From Citreicoccus inhibens (lineage in GTDB: Bacteria; Myxococcota; Myxococcia; Myxococcales; Myxococcaceae): 64,000 bases of DNA. The stretch spans positions 62,001 to 126,000 of the forward strand of contig NZ_JAHNZT010000013.1 of NCBI RefSeq assembly GCF_019039035.1, read 5' to 3'. The translations under genes were made by a program, and so were the position numbers. Under the pieces are notes generated by a model that saw only the letters and a program-made list of their open reading frames with translations, did not search any database and was not told where the DNA came from. This document shows positions 37,783 to 46,744 of the stretch, in pieces; within the stretch, counting starts at the first letter, position 1, and each line of letters starts with the position of its first letter.

Positions 37783-37912
37783 CAGTGCCCCGGTTCCTTG
37801 CCAGTCGTTCCGGCTGTCCGCGCGGGCTGGGAAGCTTCCGCGTCGCTTGCGCCGGGCACCATCCTGACGGGTCGACCCATGGCCCGGGCCTCGGGCCAGG
37901 AGGGAGTGCCCC

Positions 37913-38299
37913 ATGTCCTCTTCGAGACGCCGCAGTCAGGGCCTCACCGCCGGCCTGTTGCTGTGGGGCTTGTTCGCCTTCCCGGTGCCGGGGGGCGCGG
38001 CGTCCGATGCGCCGCGGCCTTCGTCGAGCGGGCAGGCCTGCGGTGGGTTCGCCGGCGCGCCGTGCCCTCAGGGCTACCACTGCGCGGACGCTCCCAGCGA
38101 TGACTGCGACCCCGCGCGAGGTGGCGCGGACTGCGCTGGAGTCTGCGCGCCCGGCGGAGCTCCCGCGAAGAAGCCTGCCTGCGAGGGCGCGAAGTCTTCC
38201 GGGAAGGAGGCGACCGGGGGCTCCGGAGCCGCGACCGCGGCGTGCCCCCAGGGCTGTCCCCATTGCCGCGCCCGAGACAGCGCGCCCCCGAACCCGTAG
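37913..38299 (+). CDS. cysteine-rich secreted protein
   Basis: 128 residues with a signal peptide (to about residue 30). A C-G-G-F-A-G-A-P-C-P-Q-G-Y-x-C pattern follows, then a D-D-C-D-P-x-x-G-G-A-D-C-x-G-x-C motif (about 43-78). This Cys pattern is common in short secreted proteins and domains of myxobacteria and looks like a small disulphide-knotted module. The tail has more Cys (C-P-Q-G-C-P-H-C). A GGAGGGAG ribosome site precedes the ATG. No enzymatic motif; likely an envelope or extracellular structural or protease-inhibitor-like part. The 149 bases upstream show only the namA terminator. Confidence 0.72.
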   Translation: MSSSRRRSQGLTAGLLLWGLFAFPVPGGAASDAPRPSSSGQACGGFAGAPCPQGYHCADAPSDDCDPARGGADCAGVCAPGGAPAKKPACEGAKSSGKEATGGSGAATAACPQGCPHCRARDSAPPNP

Positions 38300-38305
38300 A
38301 CCGGG

Positions 38306-38917
38306 CTACAGCGAGAACCGGACGCCCACGCGCTCCTGGAACATGTGCACGTTGGTGTGGACGAGCCGGGCGAACGTGTACGAGCCCTGAAAGGTGAGCC
38401 CGAACCAGCGATTGGGATGCCACTCCACTCCCGCCCAGACCTCGGGGAACGTACCGAACCGCGTCTCCGTATCCGGGTCCGCGTCGTGGTGATCGAAGTC
38501 GTCCCAGTCGAAGTCCATCGCGGTGACGGCAGCGGCCTCGAGGCCCAACAGCCCCCGGCTGGCTCCCACGCCGCCGAACTTCAGGCCCGCGCCCGCGTAG
38601 GGCACCCAGCGCTGCTCCGCGCTGTCTCGCCAGCGGTACAGGAAGCCGGGCGCCAGGCCGAACTCCGCGAAGTTCACGTCCGTGCCCGCCGCGCCCGAGC
38701 CCTCCAGGTGGATGCGCAGCGCCCAGCGCGTGCCCAGGTCAATCTGGACGCCCGTGGACAGGCTGGCGCCCTGAACGCTGCCGTGCCGCGTGAAGGCCTG
38801 CATGGGCCCGATCGACACGGGCTCCATGTTGAAGCCCGCGCCGAACAGGCCCGCCCGAGGCAGGTCCTCGGTCACGGGAGCCTGCGCGAGCACCATCATC
38901 AAGGGGACCAGCAGCAT
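38306..38917 (-). CDS. small outer-membrane beta-barrel protein
   Basis: 203 residues, with a short hydrophobic leader (M-L-L-V-P-L-M-M-V-L-A-Q-A) that would act as a signal peptide. Alternating beta-strand sequence rich in Gly, Phe and Trp follows, and the protein ends in G-V-R-F-S-L. The strand pattern is that of an 8-stranded OmpA/OmpW-like barrel. A loop near residues 137-150 is acidic (D-W-D-D-F-D-H-H-D-A-D), so it may bind a cation. It is on the same strand as the upstream DUF4139 pair but lies 18 bases after its stop, so cotranscription is likely. The function is not recognised. Confidence 0.72.
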   Translation of the reverse strand: MLLVPLMMVLAQAPVTEDLPRAGLFGAGFNMEPVSIGPMQAFTRHGSVQGASLSTGVQIDLGTRWALRIHLEGSGAAGTDVNFAEFGLAPGFLYRWRDSAEQRWVPYAGAGLKFGGVGASRGLLGLEAAAVTAMDFDWDDFDHHDADPDTETRFGTFPEVWAGVEWHPNRWFGLTFQGSYTFARLVHTNVHMFQERVGVRFSL

Positions 38918-38935
38918 GTCTTCTCCGAAGCGACG

Positions 38936-40492
38936 CTAGAGCCCAGCGACCTTGGCCGAGCTGGACACGGTGTAGCTGAACGACAGGGTCTGTTGCGAGC
39001 GGGGCTCCGCCTTCAGCTCGAAGCGCACGATGCCCTCGGCACTCACGCGCGTGGGAGCGGTCTGCGCCGAGTCCTTCACGAGCGCGACCTCCACGGCCGC
39101 GACCTCGGACACGGGGATGCGCTCCTCCAGGGCCAGGGCTTCCGGACGCGCGCCCATGTTGGACACAAAGAGCTTCACCTTGTGGGTCCGCGTGCGGCGG
39201 CTGGTGAGCATCCGCGTCTCCTCGGTCTCCTCCACCTGCCGGGCGATGCGCAGCGCGTCCTCGCTGCCGAAGCCCAGCTTCACGTGCTCGTTGCGTCCGG
39301 TGAACTTCAGCTGCGCGCGCCCCACGTAGCCGCTGGAGCGCACCAGGTCCACCGGGCCCGCGAGCAGGACCGAGGGCCCCACGTTCTCGAAGCGGGCCAC
39401 GCGGTGCACCAGGGGGGACTGCTCGGGACACGCCACCAGCTCCGAGCGAGCCGGCGCCGTGAAGAGCATCAAGGGGATCCGGTGCGGCTCACCGTTCGAG
39501 AGCACCTGGGCCGGATGCGGCGCGGCCAGCGTGAGCGCCTCGCCGCCGTCGTCCATCCCGGGCAGCGTGTCGGGCTTTCTCGAGTGCGTCGCCTCGCCCG
39601 TCGTCTGGATGACTTCCTCGCGCACGGACACGTCCACCACGCGCTTCTCGCGCTCGGACTTGTCGCGCAGCCAGAGCCAATCCTCGGCGAGCCGGGGAGG
39701 TGTCGCGCCGAGCGTGGGACGCGCGGTGGAGAACGTGAGGCCAACGTCCTTCCAGTCTTCTCCGGTGTGCTGCCACACCACGGCCTCGCACTCCACCGTC
39801 ACCTGCTCGCCGTTCTCCGTGGAGCGCAGCGTGGCGCGGTACGCCGGGCGCCAGGCCGCGCAGGGCACCAGATAGCTGAGCGTCACCGTGGTGGCTCCAC
39901 CGGTGGGGTGGTTCACCTCCAGCTCGGCCAGGGTGTCCATCTTCGGCTCGGGCTGGAGGGCCTGCGCCGCGGCGTTCTGGGCCTGATTGAGTTCGTGGGT
40001 CGCGGCCTCTTCGCGTTGCCGCGCCTCGCGCAGCTGGGCCTCCACCGCGTCGAGCTGCTCGCGGGCCAGACCCAGCTGTTCGCGCCATGTGACGGGATGG
40101 GCGTCGCCCACGCCGGTCTGCTCCGCGATGGCGCGGTACACATCCGCGCGAGCGCTCTGCAGGAGGCCCTGCTTGACGACGAGCCGCTGCACGTCCGCCG
40201 CGCGTCGCGCCTGCTCCTCCCTCAGCGTGGCCACGCGCCGCTCCACCTCCGTGCGCAGCGCCCGCTCGGCCTCGGGAGGTTGCGGGCGCGTCACCCGTCG
40301 CAGTCGGGCCTGGGAGACGACTCCACCGGACAGCCTGGCTTGGAGCGAGCGGTCCACCGCCACGCGAGGAAGTCCCTCGATGACGAGCCGCTGGGCGCCA
40401 GGGGCGAGGGTGACCTCGCCACGGCGCTCCACGAGCGCGCGGTCCTCCAGCAGGGTCACCTGGCTCACGGGCAAAGAGAGGGGCGCGTGCAT
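38936..40492 (-). CDS. DUF4139 (mucoidy-inhibitor MuiA-like) protein, compact copy
   Basis: 518 residues. The N-terminal DUF4140-like segment (V-T-L-L-E-D-R-A-L-V, about 11-20) leads into coiled-coil helices (about 85-185). The C-terminal DUF4139 half (about 200-515) is beta-rich and includes L-S-Y-L-V-P-x-A-x-W-x-P-x-Y, the family hallmark. There is no signal peptide, so the protein is predicted cytoplasmic, unless the N-terminus is longer. In E. coli MuiA overexpression affects mucoidy; no biochemical role is established. The start is the ATG that shares one base with the stop of the next DUF4139 gene (TGATG), so translation of the two is coupled. Confidence 0.82.
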   Translation of the reverse strand: MHAPLSLPVSQVTLLEDRALVERRGEVTLAPGAQRLVIEGLPRVAVDRSLQARLSGGVVSQARLRRVTRPQPPEAERALRTEVERRVATLREEQARRAADVQRLVVKQGLLQSARADVYRAIAEQTGVGDAHPVTWREQLGLAREQLDAVEAQLREARQREEAATHELNQAQNAAAQALQPEPKMDTLAELEVNHPTGGATTVTLSYLVPCAAWRPAYRATLRSTENGEQVTVECEAVVWQHTGEDWKDVGLTFSTARPTLGATPPRLAEDWLWLRDKSEREKRVVDVSVREEVIQTTGEATHSRKPDTLPGMDDGGEALTLAAPHPAQVLSNGEPHRIPLMLFTAPARSELVACPEQSPLVHRVARFENVGPSVLLAGPVDLVRSSGYVGRAQLKFTGRNEHVKLGFGSEDALRIARQVEETEETRMLTSRRTRTHKVKLFVSNMGARPEALALEERIPVSEVAAVEVALVKDSAQTAPTRVSAEGIVRFELKAEPRSQQTLSFSYTVSSSAKVAGL

Positions 40493-42723
40493 CAGGTCCT
40501 CCGGTTGCCGCCGTCGAGCATCTTCGCGGCGGGGATCTTGATGGTCCATGTGGCCTTCAGCGTCTGCGACTCACCGGGCTGTAGCGCCACGCGCCATGCC
40601 CGCTCTCCTTCCACAACCGTCTCACCCGGCAGCAGCGCACGCTTCTGCCAGCCGGGCGCGACCTCGGCCTCGTCGACCTTGATGTCCTTCTCCGAGGGGG
40701 GAACGACGGGCAGCCGCTCCTGCACCTCCAGCGTCACCCGATGGCCGAGCCGATTGGCCACGTCGATGAGGACCTGATGCGTGAGCAGCGTGTTGCCGCC
40801 GAACATGCCGCCCGAGGCTTCATCGAAGCGGGTGTTGCGAGCGACCTTGATGGCCTCCTCGACGCCCAGGCCCAAGCGCTGCGTGGCGCCTGGCGCCAGG
40901 GTGGGCAGGGGAGACGTCATGAGGAACTCCTCGCCGAGCGTCACGTCCACTGGCCCCGCGAGGAGCGGGTGCGCGGTCCGGTTCTCGATGCGCAGGGTGC
41001 GGAACGCGCGGGGCTCCACCGAGGGCACGCAGAGGTACTCGGCGACGAGGCCCACGGGGACGGCGAGCAGGGGCACCGTGTGCCACGCCCCATCCGAGGG
41101 AACCTCCGCGCGCGCCTCCACCTCGAAGCGCGCGTCGAAGTGCTGCGCGGACTCGCGCGGGGGGACGGTCCAGGTGGGCGCCGGCACGTTGTGGATGCCT
41201 CGGGCCCGTTGCTCTTGCGTGGCGAGCAACGTGACGACATCGACCTGGACACGAACGGCCGTGAGCGCGAGCAGCTCTCGCGAGGCGTCCGTGGGGCGTG
41301 GGCGCAGGCGACCGCGTGCCCCGGGGACCTCGGCCGACATCAGCGTGAGTTGCTGATAGTCGAGCAGCGACTCAGAGACCTCCAGCCGCGGCTCCGAGAC
41401 GTCCTGGCTCGGCGAGGGGGCTCCGCCCTCGTCGTCGAGAGCCATCTCGGGCTCTCCGCCAAAGCTCGGCTCGTCCGCTTCCATGAGCAGCTCTTTGGGC
41501 GCGGGCTCCGCGCTGCGCTTCTTGCTCTTCTCCTGGTTGCGCATCATCCCGCCGCCGCGAGAGGACGCGGGCGCGATGGCCTGCGCCGGAGCGGCGGGGC
41601 GCGAAGGGGAGGGCAGGCCGCCCCCGGGCGCTGGGGCACGCGGGGGCGGCGGGGGGACGGGCATCGCGCCGTCCATCGCCCCGTAAGTGGCGATGTTCGC
41701 GACCGCGTCGCGCGGCGCCGAGCCTCCACCGACGCGAAGGTCTGGCATGTTCTTGGGCGCCGCGGCGGGGGGCGACATCGGCTTTCGCGGGCGCACCGGC
41801 GGGGGCGCGCTGTCGTAGCCCGCGAACAGCTCATCCAGTCCCGCGGCCGGTTCGCGCCAGCCCGAGCGGGGAGGAGGAGGTTGGCTGCGGCCGATACGCA
41901 GCGCCTTCAGCTCGGGCACCTCCGCGCGTCGCTCCAGGTCCGCCGTGGACACCGACAGGCGCACGCCGCTCCAGTCCTCGCCCGTAAGCTGGAGCACCGA
42001 GGCGCGCATGCGCAGCGTGCCGTCCTGCAACGAGCGCGGCAGCCGCAGGTCATACGTGGGCACCCAGCGCGCCCCGGTGACGGCGTACTCCAGCGCGATG
42101 CGAGCGGGGCCCTCCGAGGTCAACGGCCCCGCCAATGACAGCACCGCCGCGCGATACAGCTGCGCGCGCTGGCCTCGCGCCGCGCCGGACTGCTCGCGGA
42201 TCCGCGCGCGGCGAAGGTCCAGCTCGGCCTGGGCATCGCGCTCCTCGCGTTCCAACTCCAGCCGCCGCGAGCTCAGCGCGGACAGCTCCGCGTCCACGAA
42301 CTCCGCCAGCGCGAGCGTCGCGGACAGCGGCGTCTGTCGCGGTGGCTCGCCCTTGCGGTTCGGGAGCGCGGTGGGCTTCAGCTCCATCAGTTCCTGGATG
42401 TCGCGCCGCGTCTGCTCCAGCCGGGCGCTCACGTCGGCGCGGGCTCGCTCGGCGCGCTCCAGGGCGTGGCGCTCAGCGGGCAGATCCGCTTCGGTGGGGA
42501 GCCGCACGTCGAAGAGTGGCTGGATGCCACGCACGACCAGGCCCGCGGGCCCTTCCACCACGCGGGCGCGAAGCGAGCCCACGCGCAGCGACAGGGGCAA
42601 TCCTTCGATCCTCACCTCCGCGGGGAAGCGGCCTCCCTCGCTGGGCACGGAGAGGAGGCGGGTGCACAGCGCTCCCTCCGCGTGAACGGTGACCGCATCC
42701 AAGACGGACGGAACAACTGGCAT
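40492..42723 (-). CDS. DUF4139 protein, long copy with central low-complexity insert
   Basis: 743 residues with the same plan as its downstream partner: a DUF4140-like N-terminus (about 8-75), helical coiled coil (about 90-200) and DUF4139 core with A-L-E-Y-A-V-T-G-A-R-W-V-P-T-Y (about 222-236). An insert of roughly 200 residues (about 285-470), rich in Pro, Ala, Gly and Ser, splits the core. Coding from an ATG with GAGGGGG upstream. The N-terminus has no signal peptide. The coupled arrangement suggests that the two paralogues form a heteromer. Their role in the envelope or exopolysaccharide is inferred only from the E. coli name. Confidence 0.8.
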   Translation of the reverse strand: MPVVPSVLDAVTVHAEGALCTRLLSVPSEGGRFPAEVRIEGLPLSLRVGSLRARVVEGPAGLVVRGIQPLFDVRLPTEADLPAERHALERAERARADVSARLEQTRRDIQELMELKPTALPNRKGEPPRQTPLSATLALAEFVDAELSALSSRRLELEREERDAQAELDLRRARIREQSGAARGQRAQLYRAAVLSLAGPLTSEGPARIALEYAVTGARWVPTYDLRLPRSLQDGTLRMRASVLQLTGEDWSGVRLSVSTADLERRAEVPELKALRIGRSQPPPPRSGWREPAAGLDELFAGYDSAPPPVRPRKPMSPPAAAPKNMPDLRVGGGSAPRDAVANIATYGAMDGAMPVPPPPPRAPAPGGGLPSPSRPAAPAQAIAPASSRGGGMMRNQEKSKKRSAEPAPKELLMEADEPSFGGEPEMALDDEGGAPSPSQDVSEPRLEVSESLLDYQQLTLMSAEVPGARGRLRPRPTDASRELLALTAVRVQVDVVTLLATQEQRARGIHNVPAPTWTVPPRESAQHFDARFEVEARAEVPSDGAWHTVPLLAVPVGLVAEYLCVPSVEPRAFRTLRIENRTAHPLLAGPVDVTLGEEFLMTSPLPTLAPGATQRLGLGVEEAIKVARNTRFDEASGGMFGGNTLLTHQVLIDVANRLGHRVTLEVQERLPVVPPSEKDIKVDEAEVAPGWQKRALLPGETVVEGERAWRVALQPGESQTLKATWTIKIPAAKMLDGGNRRT

Positions 42724-42816
42724 CGAGCCCCCTCGTCGCGAAGAGGACGACACGCTATCCGAGGAGCCCCGACACAGGCCATCACCTCGGCCATTCGCGC
42801 CGGGCGAGGGGGTGGG

Positions 42817-43227
42817 TCAGAACAGCGACAGCTGCGTGCTCGCCCCGCCCTGTGGCGTCTTGGGCGGCAAGGGATGGAAGCCGCGCGCGCGGGCCCACTC
42901 CTCGGTGGGGCCTGCCCACTGGTGCACGCTCATGAGCACGTGGCCCTTCTCATCAAAGCCCACGCCTTCCTCCTCGAGCCGCTCCTTCTGGCCGTGGCCC
43001 GAGGTGCTGATGCCCCCGGTGCGATTGATGATCCGCTGCCAGGGGCAGGTCGCCGCGCGAGCGCCCAGCGCGGCCATGGCATGCCCCACGATTCGCGCAT
43101 CGCAGCCGTCCCCGACAATGGTCGCGATGTCGCCGTAGGTGGACACCTGTCCGCGAGGGACCTCCTCGCAGACCCTAAAGATGCGCTCGTAATAGTCGCG
43201 CTCGTCGCGTGCGGTGGGGGTGCTCAT
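42817..43227 (-). CDS. alkyltransferase-like (ATL) DNA-damage recognition protein
   Basis: 136 residues, the size of the DNA-binding domain of O6-methylguanine-DNA methyltransferase. Helix-turn-helix and recognition motifs are kept (V-P-R-G-Q-V-S-T-Y-G-D-I-A and R-I-V-G-H-A-M). The active-site P-C-H-R is P-W-Q-R here (Trp at residue 63). This Cys-to-Trp swap defines ATL proteins such as S. pombe Atl1, which bind alkylated guanine and hand it to nucleotide excision repair without alkyl transfer. An extra Cys (61) precedes the motif. It has a clean ATG start and stands alone. It ends 94 bases from the DUF4139 start on the same strand. Confidence 0.87.
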   Translation of the reverse strand: MSTPTARDERDYYERIFRVCEEVPRGQVSTYGDIATIVGDGCDARIVGHAMAALGARAATCPWQRIINRTGGISTSGHGQKERLEEEGVGFDEKGHVLMSVHQWAGPTEEWARARGFHPLPPKTPQGGASTQLSLF

Positions 43228-43403
43228 GAAGCCTCCGGGGTGGGGGCGCCTAGATGGCCGCTCGCCCGGGTTGAGTCAAGCGGGGGGGGCGCGCGTGCAA
43301 AGCGCGCGGAGGCCGGATGTGCTCGGACCGACAGCGACCGAGCAGCGCTTCGTCTCGGGGCCCCATTGGAGGTGCCGAAGCCGCGTGTTGTAGGTTTCCG
43401 CCC

Positions 43404-44624
43404 ATGGCCGAGCCGCGCACGGAAAGCGTGAAGTGGGTCGAAAAGGTCATCGAGGTCGTGCGGGCCCGCGGTTGGAAGGCGCTCGACACCTTGGACCGCT
43501 ACCGACCCGAAGCTCCGCTGTTCCGTCCTCTCTCGCCCGACGTGCTCGCGTCGCTCACGTTGCCCCACGGCGCGCCCTTGCCACCCTCGCTGCGGAGCTG
43601 GCTTGGCTTCGATGCGGGCTTCCTGGCGCACTGGGGCTGGTTCGAACTGGAGCCCACCTTTCGTTGGACGCCGCGCTCGCTCCAGGAGATCGCCCGCGCC
43701 GAGTACGACGGCGAGCCCTCGCCGGAGATGGAAGCCCAGGTCACTCCGGAGCCTGACGACCCTGAGGCCTCGGGTCCGCGCGAAGTGGCGTGGTCGCAGT
43801 CCTTCGCGGTGCCGTCCATGGCGCACGCGTTCCTGTTGCCGGGAGGCTCCGACACGCGGCGGGTCTACGTGCTCACCTCCGCGCCCGACGCGGCCGGCGA
43901 CTACCCGGTGCTGTACACGGACATCGATGATCAGCCGCTCCTGGCCGTGCTGTACCCAGGGCTGGACCTGTATCTGGCGGAGACCGCGGGCCTGCTGAAG
44001 CCCGAGGGCGTGGACTTCAACACGGTGCGCGAGGACCGGCGCTTCCGCGCGCGCTTCCGTCATCACGAGCGGGTGGCGCTGGCCGGGCGCCGCGAGGTCG
44101 AGTGGCCCGCGGAGGTGCTCGCACCGCCGCGCGCCGAGGTGGCGGACGTCATCAACCCGTTCACCGGCATCCCCGTGCAGGTGTTCTCGCTGGCGCGCGA
44201 GGACTGGACGCAGCTGCTCACGCAGCTCCACCCCCCGAGCGCGCGCACGGCGCTCAAGGGCGCGAGCGAGGCGAACCTCGCCCGCATCGAGGCGCGCTGG
44301 GGCTGGCCGCTGCCGCCCGCTCTGCGCCGCTTCCTGGCGGGGGTGGATGGCCTGCGCCTGGGGCGCTACCACTTCCTGGAGAGTGCCGAGCTGTTGGCGG
44401 AGGTGCCGCAACGCGCGCTCGCGACGCGCGCCGCGGGGCAGCTCCCGCCTCCGGAGGGCCCACGGCTCTTCTGGGCCGAGTCGAAGGCGGATGACGTGCT
44501 CGCCTATCTGGAGGTCCAGGACGGCGAGGTCATCTGCTTCGTGGCCGACGAAGGACTGGTCCGCGAGGAGCCGTGCCTGGAGACGCTGGAGGCGCTGGTG
44601 GAGCGCGCGCGCGTGCAGGACTGA
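43404..44624 (+). CDS. SMI1/KNR4-like protein of unknown function
   Basis: 406 residues, soluble, no signal peptide. The C-terminal third has the SMI1/KNR4 pattern: R-I-E-A-R-W-G-W-P-L-P-P-A-L-R-R-F-L (about 294-311) followed by G-V-D-G-L-R. The N-terminal part (about 45-75: L-P-P-S-L-R-S-W-L-G-F-D) resembles a second, divergent copy, so the protein may be a tandem. SMI1/KNR4 folds are common among immunity proteins of contact-dependent toxin systems. No toxin gene lies next to it, so an orphan immunity or regulatory role is possible. I start at the ATG after the upstream low-complexity run. Confidence 0.62.
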   Translation: MAEPRTESVKWVEKVIEVVRARGWKALDTLDRYRPEAPLFRPLSPDVLASLTLPHGAPLPPSLRSWLGFDAGFLAHWGWFELEPTFRWTPRSLQEIARAEYDGEPSPEMEAQVTPEPDDPEASGPREVAWSQSFAVPSMAHAFLLPGGSDTRRVYVLTSAPDAAGDYPVLYTDIDDQPLLAVLYPGLDLYLAETAGLLKPEGVDFNTVREDRRFRARFRHHERVALAGRREVEWPAEVLAPPRAEVADVINPFTGIPVQVFSLAREDWTQLLTQLHPPSARTALKGASEANLARIEARWGWPLPPALRRFLAGVDGLRLGRYHFLESAELLAEVPQRALATRAAGQLPPPEGPRLFWAESKADDVLAYLEVQDGEVICFVADEGLVREEPCLETLEALVERARVQD

Positions 44625-44639
44625 GGGCCGCGCCGCGAC

Positions 44640-45068
44640 TCACGGGTCGACGGTGAGGATGTCGGTGGAGATGCGGATGGGCGAGCCCCAGTCAATCTTC
44701 ACTCGGAACTCCACGCGGCCTTCCTTCACCACGATGTTCTGGACCGTGTAGGCCGCGACGCCATTGAAGCGATTGCCCGCGTTGTCGACCTCGCTGGCGG
44801 ACACGTAGACGTGCGAGCCCGCGTGGATGGCGCCCCAATTGAATCCGAAGTTCACCGTGCCGTTCACGCTGGGCCAGCCGTCGTACCGCAGCGCCGCGCC
44901 GGTGAGGGTGCCGCTGATGTTGCGAGGCGTCTGACGTGCATCCACGGTCATCTCAAAGTCGGGCTTCTGGGCGGGGGAGCGGCCCGTCGACTCGGAGCTG
45001 GTGGCGTGGGATTGCAACAGGGCGAGGGACGACACCGCGACGACGACGGCGAGGGGACGGGGGTTCAT
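44640..45068 (-). CDS. secreted beta-rich protein, unknown function
   Basis: 142 residues with a signal peptide (residues 1 to about 25). The mature domain is about 110 residues, beta-strand rich, with repeated Thr/Asn/Gly-x-Val/Phe alternation, and no Cys. It resembles a single jelly-roll or lectin-like sandwich, but I cannot assign a family. An AGGAG ribosome site lies upstream of the ATG. Its stop faces the SMI1/KNR4-like gene with 15 bases between stops. Confidence 0.68.
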   Translation of the reverse strand: MNPRPLAVVVAVSSLALLQSHATSSESTGRSPAQKPDFEMTVDARQTPRNISGTLTGAALRYDGWPSVNGTVNFGFNWGAIHAGSHVYVSASEVDNAGNRFNGVAAYTVQNIVVKEGRVEFRVKIDWGSPIRISTDILTVDP

Positions 45069-45274
45069 GGAAGGACTCCTGGGGAAGGGCGCGGATGCGC
45101 GAGGGAGGGGGAGGATCCCGTGGCGTGGCCCGCGCGTTCCACGCGACCCGAGCGCCTGTCCCTTGTTCTGTGCCCAGCGGAGGTCCTGCGCTCTCGTCTC
45201 GGGCGCGCCCTGGCCTGCCGTTCGCATCGCGGCGCGAAGACTCGTTACAGTGGATTCTTCGAGTGGAGGCATGC

Positions 45275-46558
45275 GTGGAGCGCCAGCGAAGCATGGGGGG
45301 ACATGCGGCGGAGATGGAGGCCGCGCGGAGCTGTGTGGCGTGCGGCGCGGTCCGGGAGGCGCTTCGCTGCGGGCACTGCGGCGCGGCCGATGCCCCGGGG
45401 GGCTATTGTGTCCAGCGCGTCCTCTCCCAGTCGGCGCATGGTCGCGTGTATCTGGCGCTGGATGCCTCGGGCCGACGCGTCGCGCTCAAGGAGCTGCTCT
45501 TCGCCCTGGTCCCTGGCCCCGAGCAGCTGGATGCCTTCGAGCGGGAAGCCGCGGTGCTGCGCTCGCTGTCGCATCCGGACATCCCCCGGTTCCTCGCCAG
45601 CTTCCAAGAGGGGACCGGGGTGGGGACGCGGCTCTATCTGGCGCAGGAGTACCTGGAGGGAGAGTCGCTGCTCCAGCGCCTCGAACGCGAGCCGCTGCGC
45701 GAGGACGAAGCCTGGAGTCTCGCGGAGCAGGTGCTGGAGACCCTCGACTCGCTGCACCAGCGGCGGCCTGCGCTACTGCACCGCGATGTGAAGCCCGCCA
45801 ACCTCATCCTGCGGCCCGGGGGCCGCGTGGCCCTGGTGGACTTCGGCTCGGCGCGGCATCTGGCCCGCGAGGTGACCCATGGCTCCACGTTGGTGGGGAC
45901 CTTCGGGTACATGCCCCCCGAGCAGCTGGGGGGCACCGTGGAGCCCTCCAGCGACCTCTATGCCCTGGGCGCAACACTCGTCCACGCGCTGAGCGGACGC
46001 TCACCGGCGGACCTCCTCGATGAGCGCCTGAGGCTCGCGTTCGACGCCGACGTCCGGGTGTCTGCGTCGCTTCGGACCTTCCTCCATACGTTGGTGGCGC
46101 CGCGCCGCTCGGAGCGCTTCGGCTCGGCCGCCACCGCGCTCGAACGCCTCCGCTCACTGCGCGCTCCGCCGGGGCCTGCGCCTGTCGGAGCCGTCGTCGC
46201 GCTTCAGCCCGCGCCGGTCGCGCCGCTCCCTGTCGAGCCCGTCGCCTCCCTCGCCGCCGAGCCCGAGGGGGGCCTCCATGCGGCGTCGGCCCAGGCGACC
46301 CAGGAGGCCGTGCCGCCCGTTCGACGAAACGCGCTGCGGTGGGTCCTCCTAGGGGCCGCCACGGTGGTGGGGTTGGGCGTGGCGCTGACCACGGGCTACC
46401 TCGTGCTCAGGCCTCGCGCGGAATCTCCTCTTCCTGCGCCGCCGGCGGTCGCGCCCTCGCATGGGGGCCGGCCGGTGGCGCCCCTCCCCGCGGACGATCC
46501 GGGCGGCGAGCATCGCCACTTCCGCACGCCCTGGCAGCCCGGTGCGGGCTCGCGGTAG
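45275..46558 (+). CDS. membrane Ser/Thr protein kinase with N-terminal zinc ribbon
   Basis: 427 residues from a GTG with GGAGG five bases upstream. An N-terminal zinc ribbon (C-V-A-C-G and C-G-H-C-G, about 20-40) leads into a Hanks-type kinase domain. Its motifs are V-A-L-K-E (Lys72), H-R-D-V-K-P-A-N-L-I-L (catalytic Asp171) and D-F-G-S-A, with P-P-E-Q in the activation segment. The glycine loop is degraded: only the last Gly of GxGxxG remains. After a Pro/Ala linker comes one transmembrane helix (about 365-387) and a short, Pro-rich periplasmic tail. The order resembles many myxobacterial kinases with an outside sensor, but the outside part is tiny. An ATG six codons inside is the alternative start. 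Confidence 0.84.
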   Translation: MERQRSMGGHAAEMEAARSCVACGAVREALRCGHCGAADAPGGYCVQRVLSQSAHGRVYLALDASGRRVALKELLFALVPGPEQLDAFEREAAVLRSLSHPDIPRFLASFQEGTGVGTRLYLAQEYLEGESLLQRLEREPLREDEAWSLAEQVLETLDSLHQRRPALLHRDVKPANLILRPGGRVALVDFGSARHLAREVTHGSTLVGTFGYMPPEQLGGTVEPSSDLYALGATLVHALSGRSPADLLDERLRLAFDADVRVSASLRTFLHTLVAPRRSERFGSAATALERLRSLRAPPGPAPVGAVVALQPAPVAPLPVEPVASLAAEPEGGLHAASAQATQEAVPPVRRNALRWVLLGAATVVGLGVALTTGYLVLRPRAESPLPAPPAVAPSHGGRPVAPLPADDPGGEHRHFRTPWQPGAGSR

Positions 46559-46744
46559 GCTCGCGAGCGGCTGGAAGACCACGCGAGGAGGGGGGACCTC
46601 GCGGCCCGGAGCGCACGCGCCCGTGGCTGACCGGCCACATCCCTCCGGCCTCGGGCGGCCTCCCGAGCCTAGGACCCTGACCGTGAGGCTGGCCTCTCGC
46701 TTGCTCTTCTCGCGGACCCGTACCCCCGCGTTGGATCCCACCCC

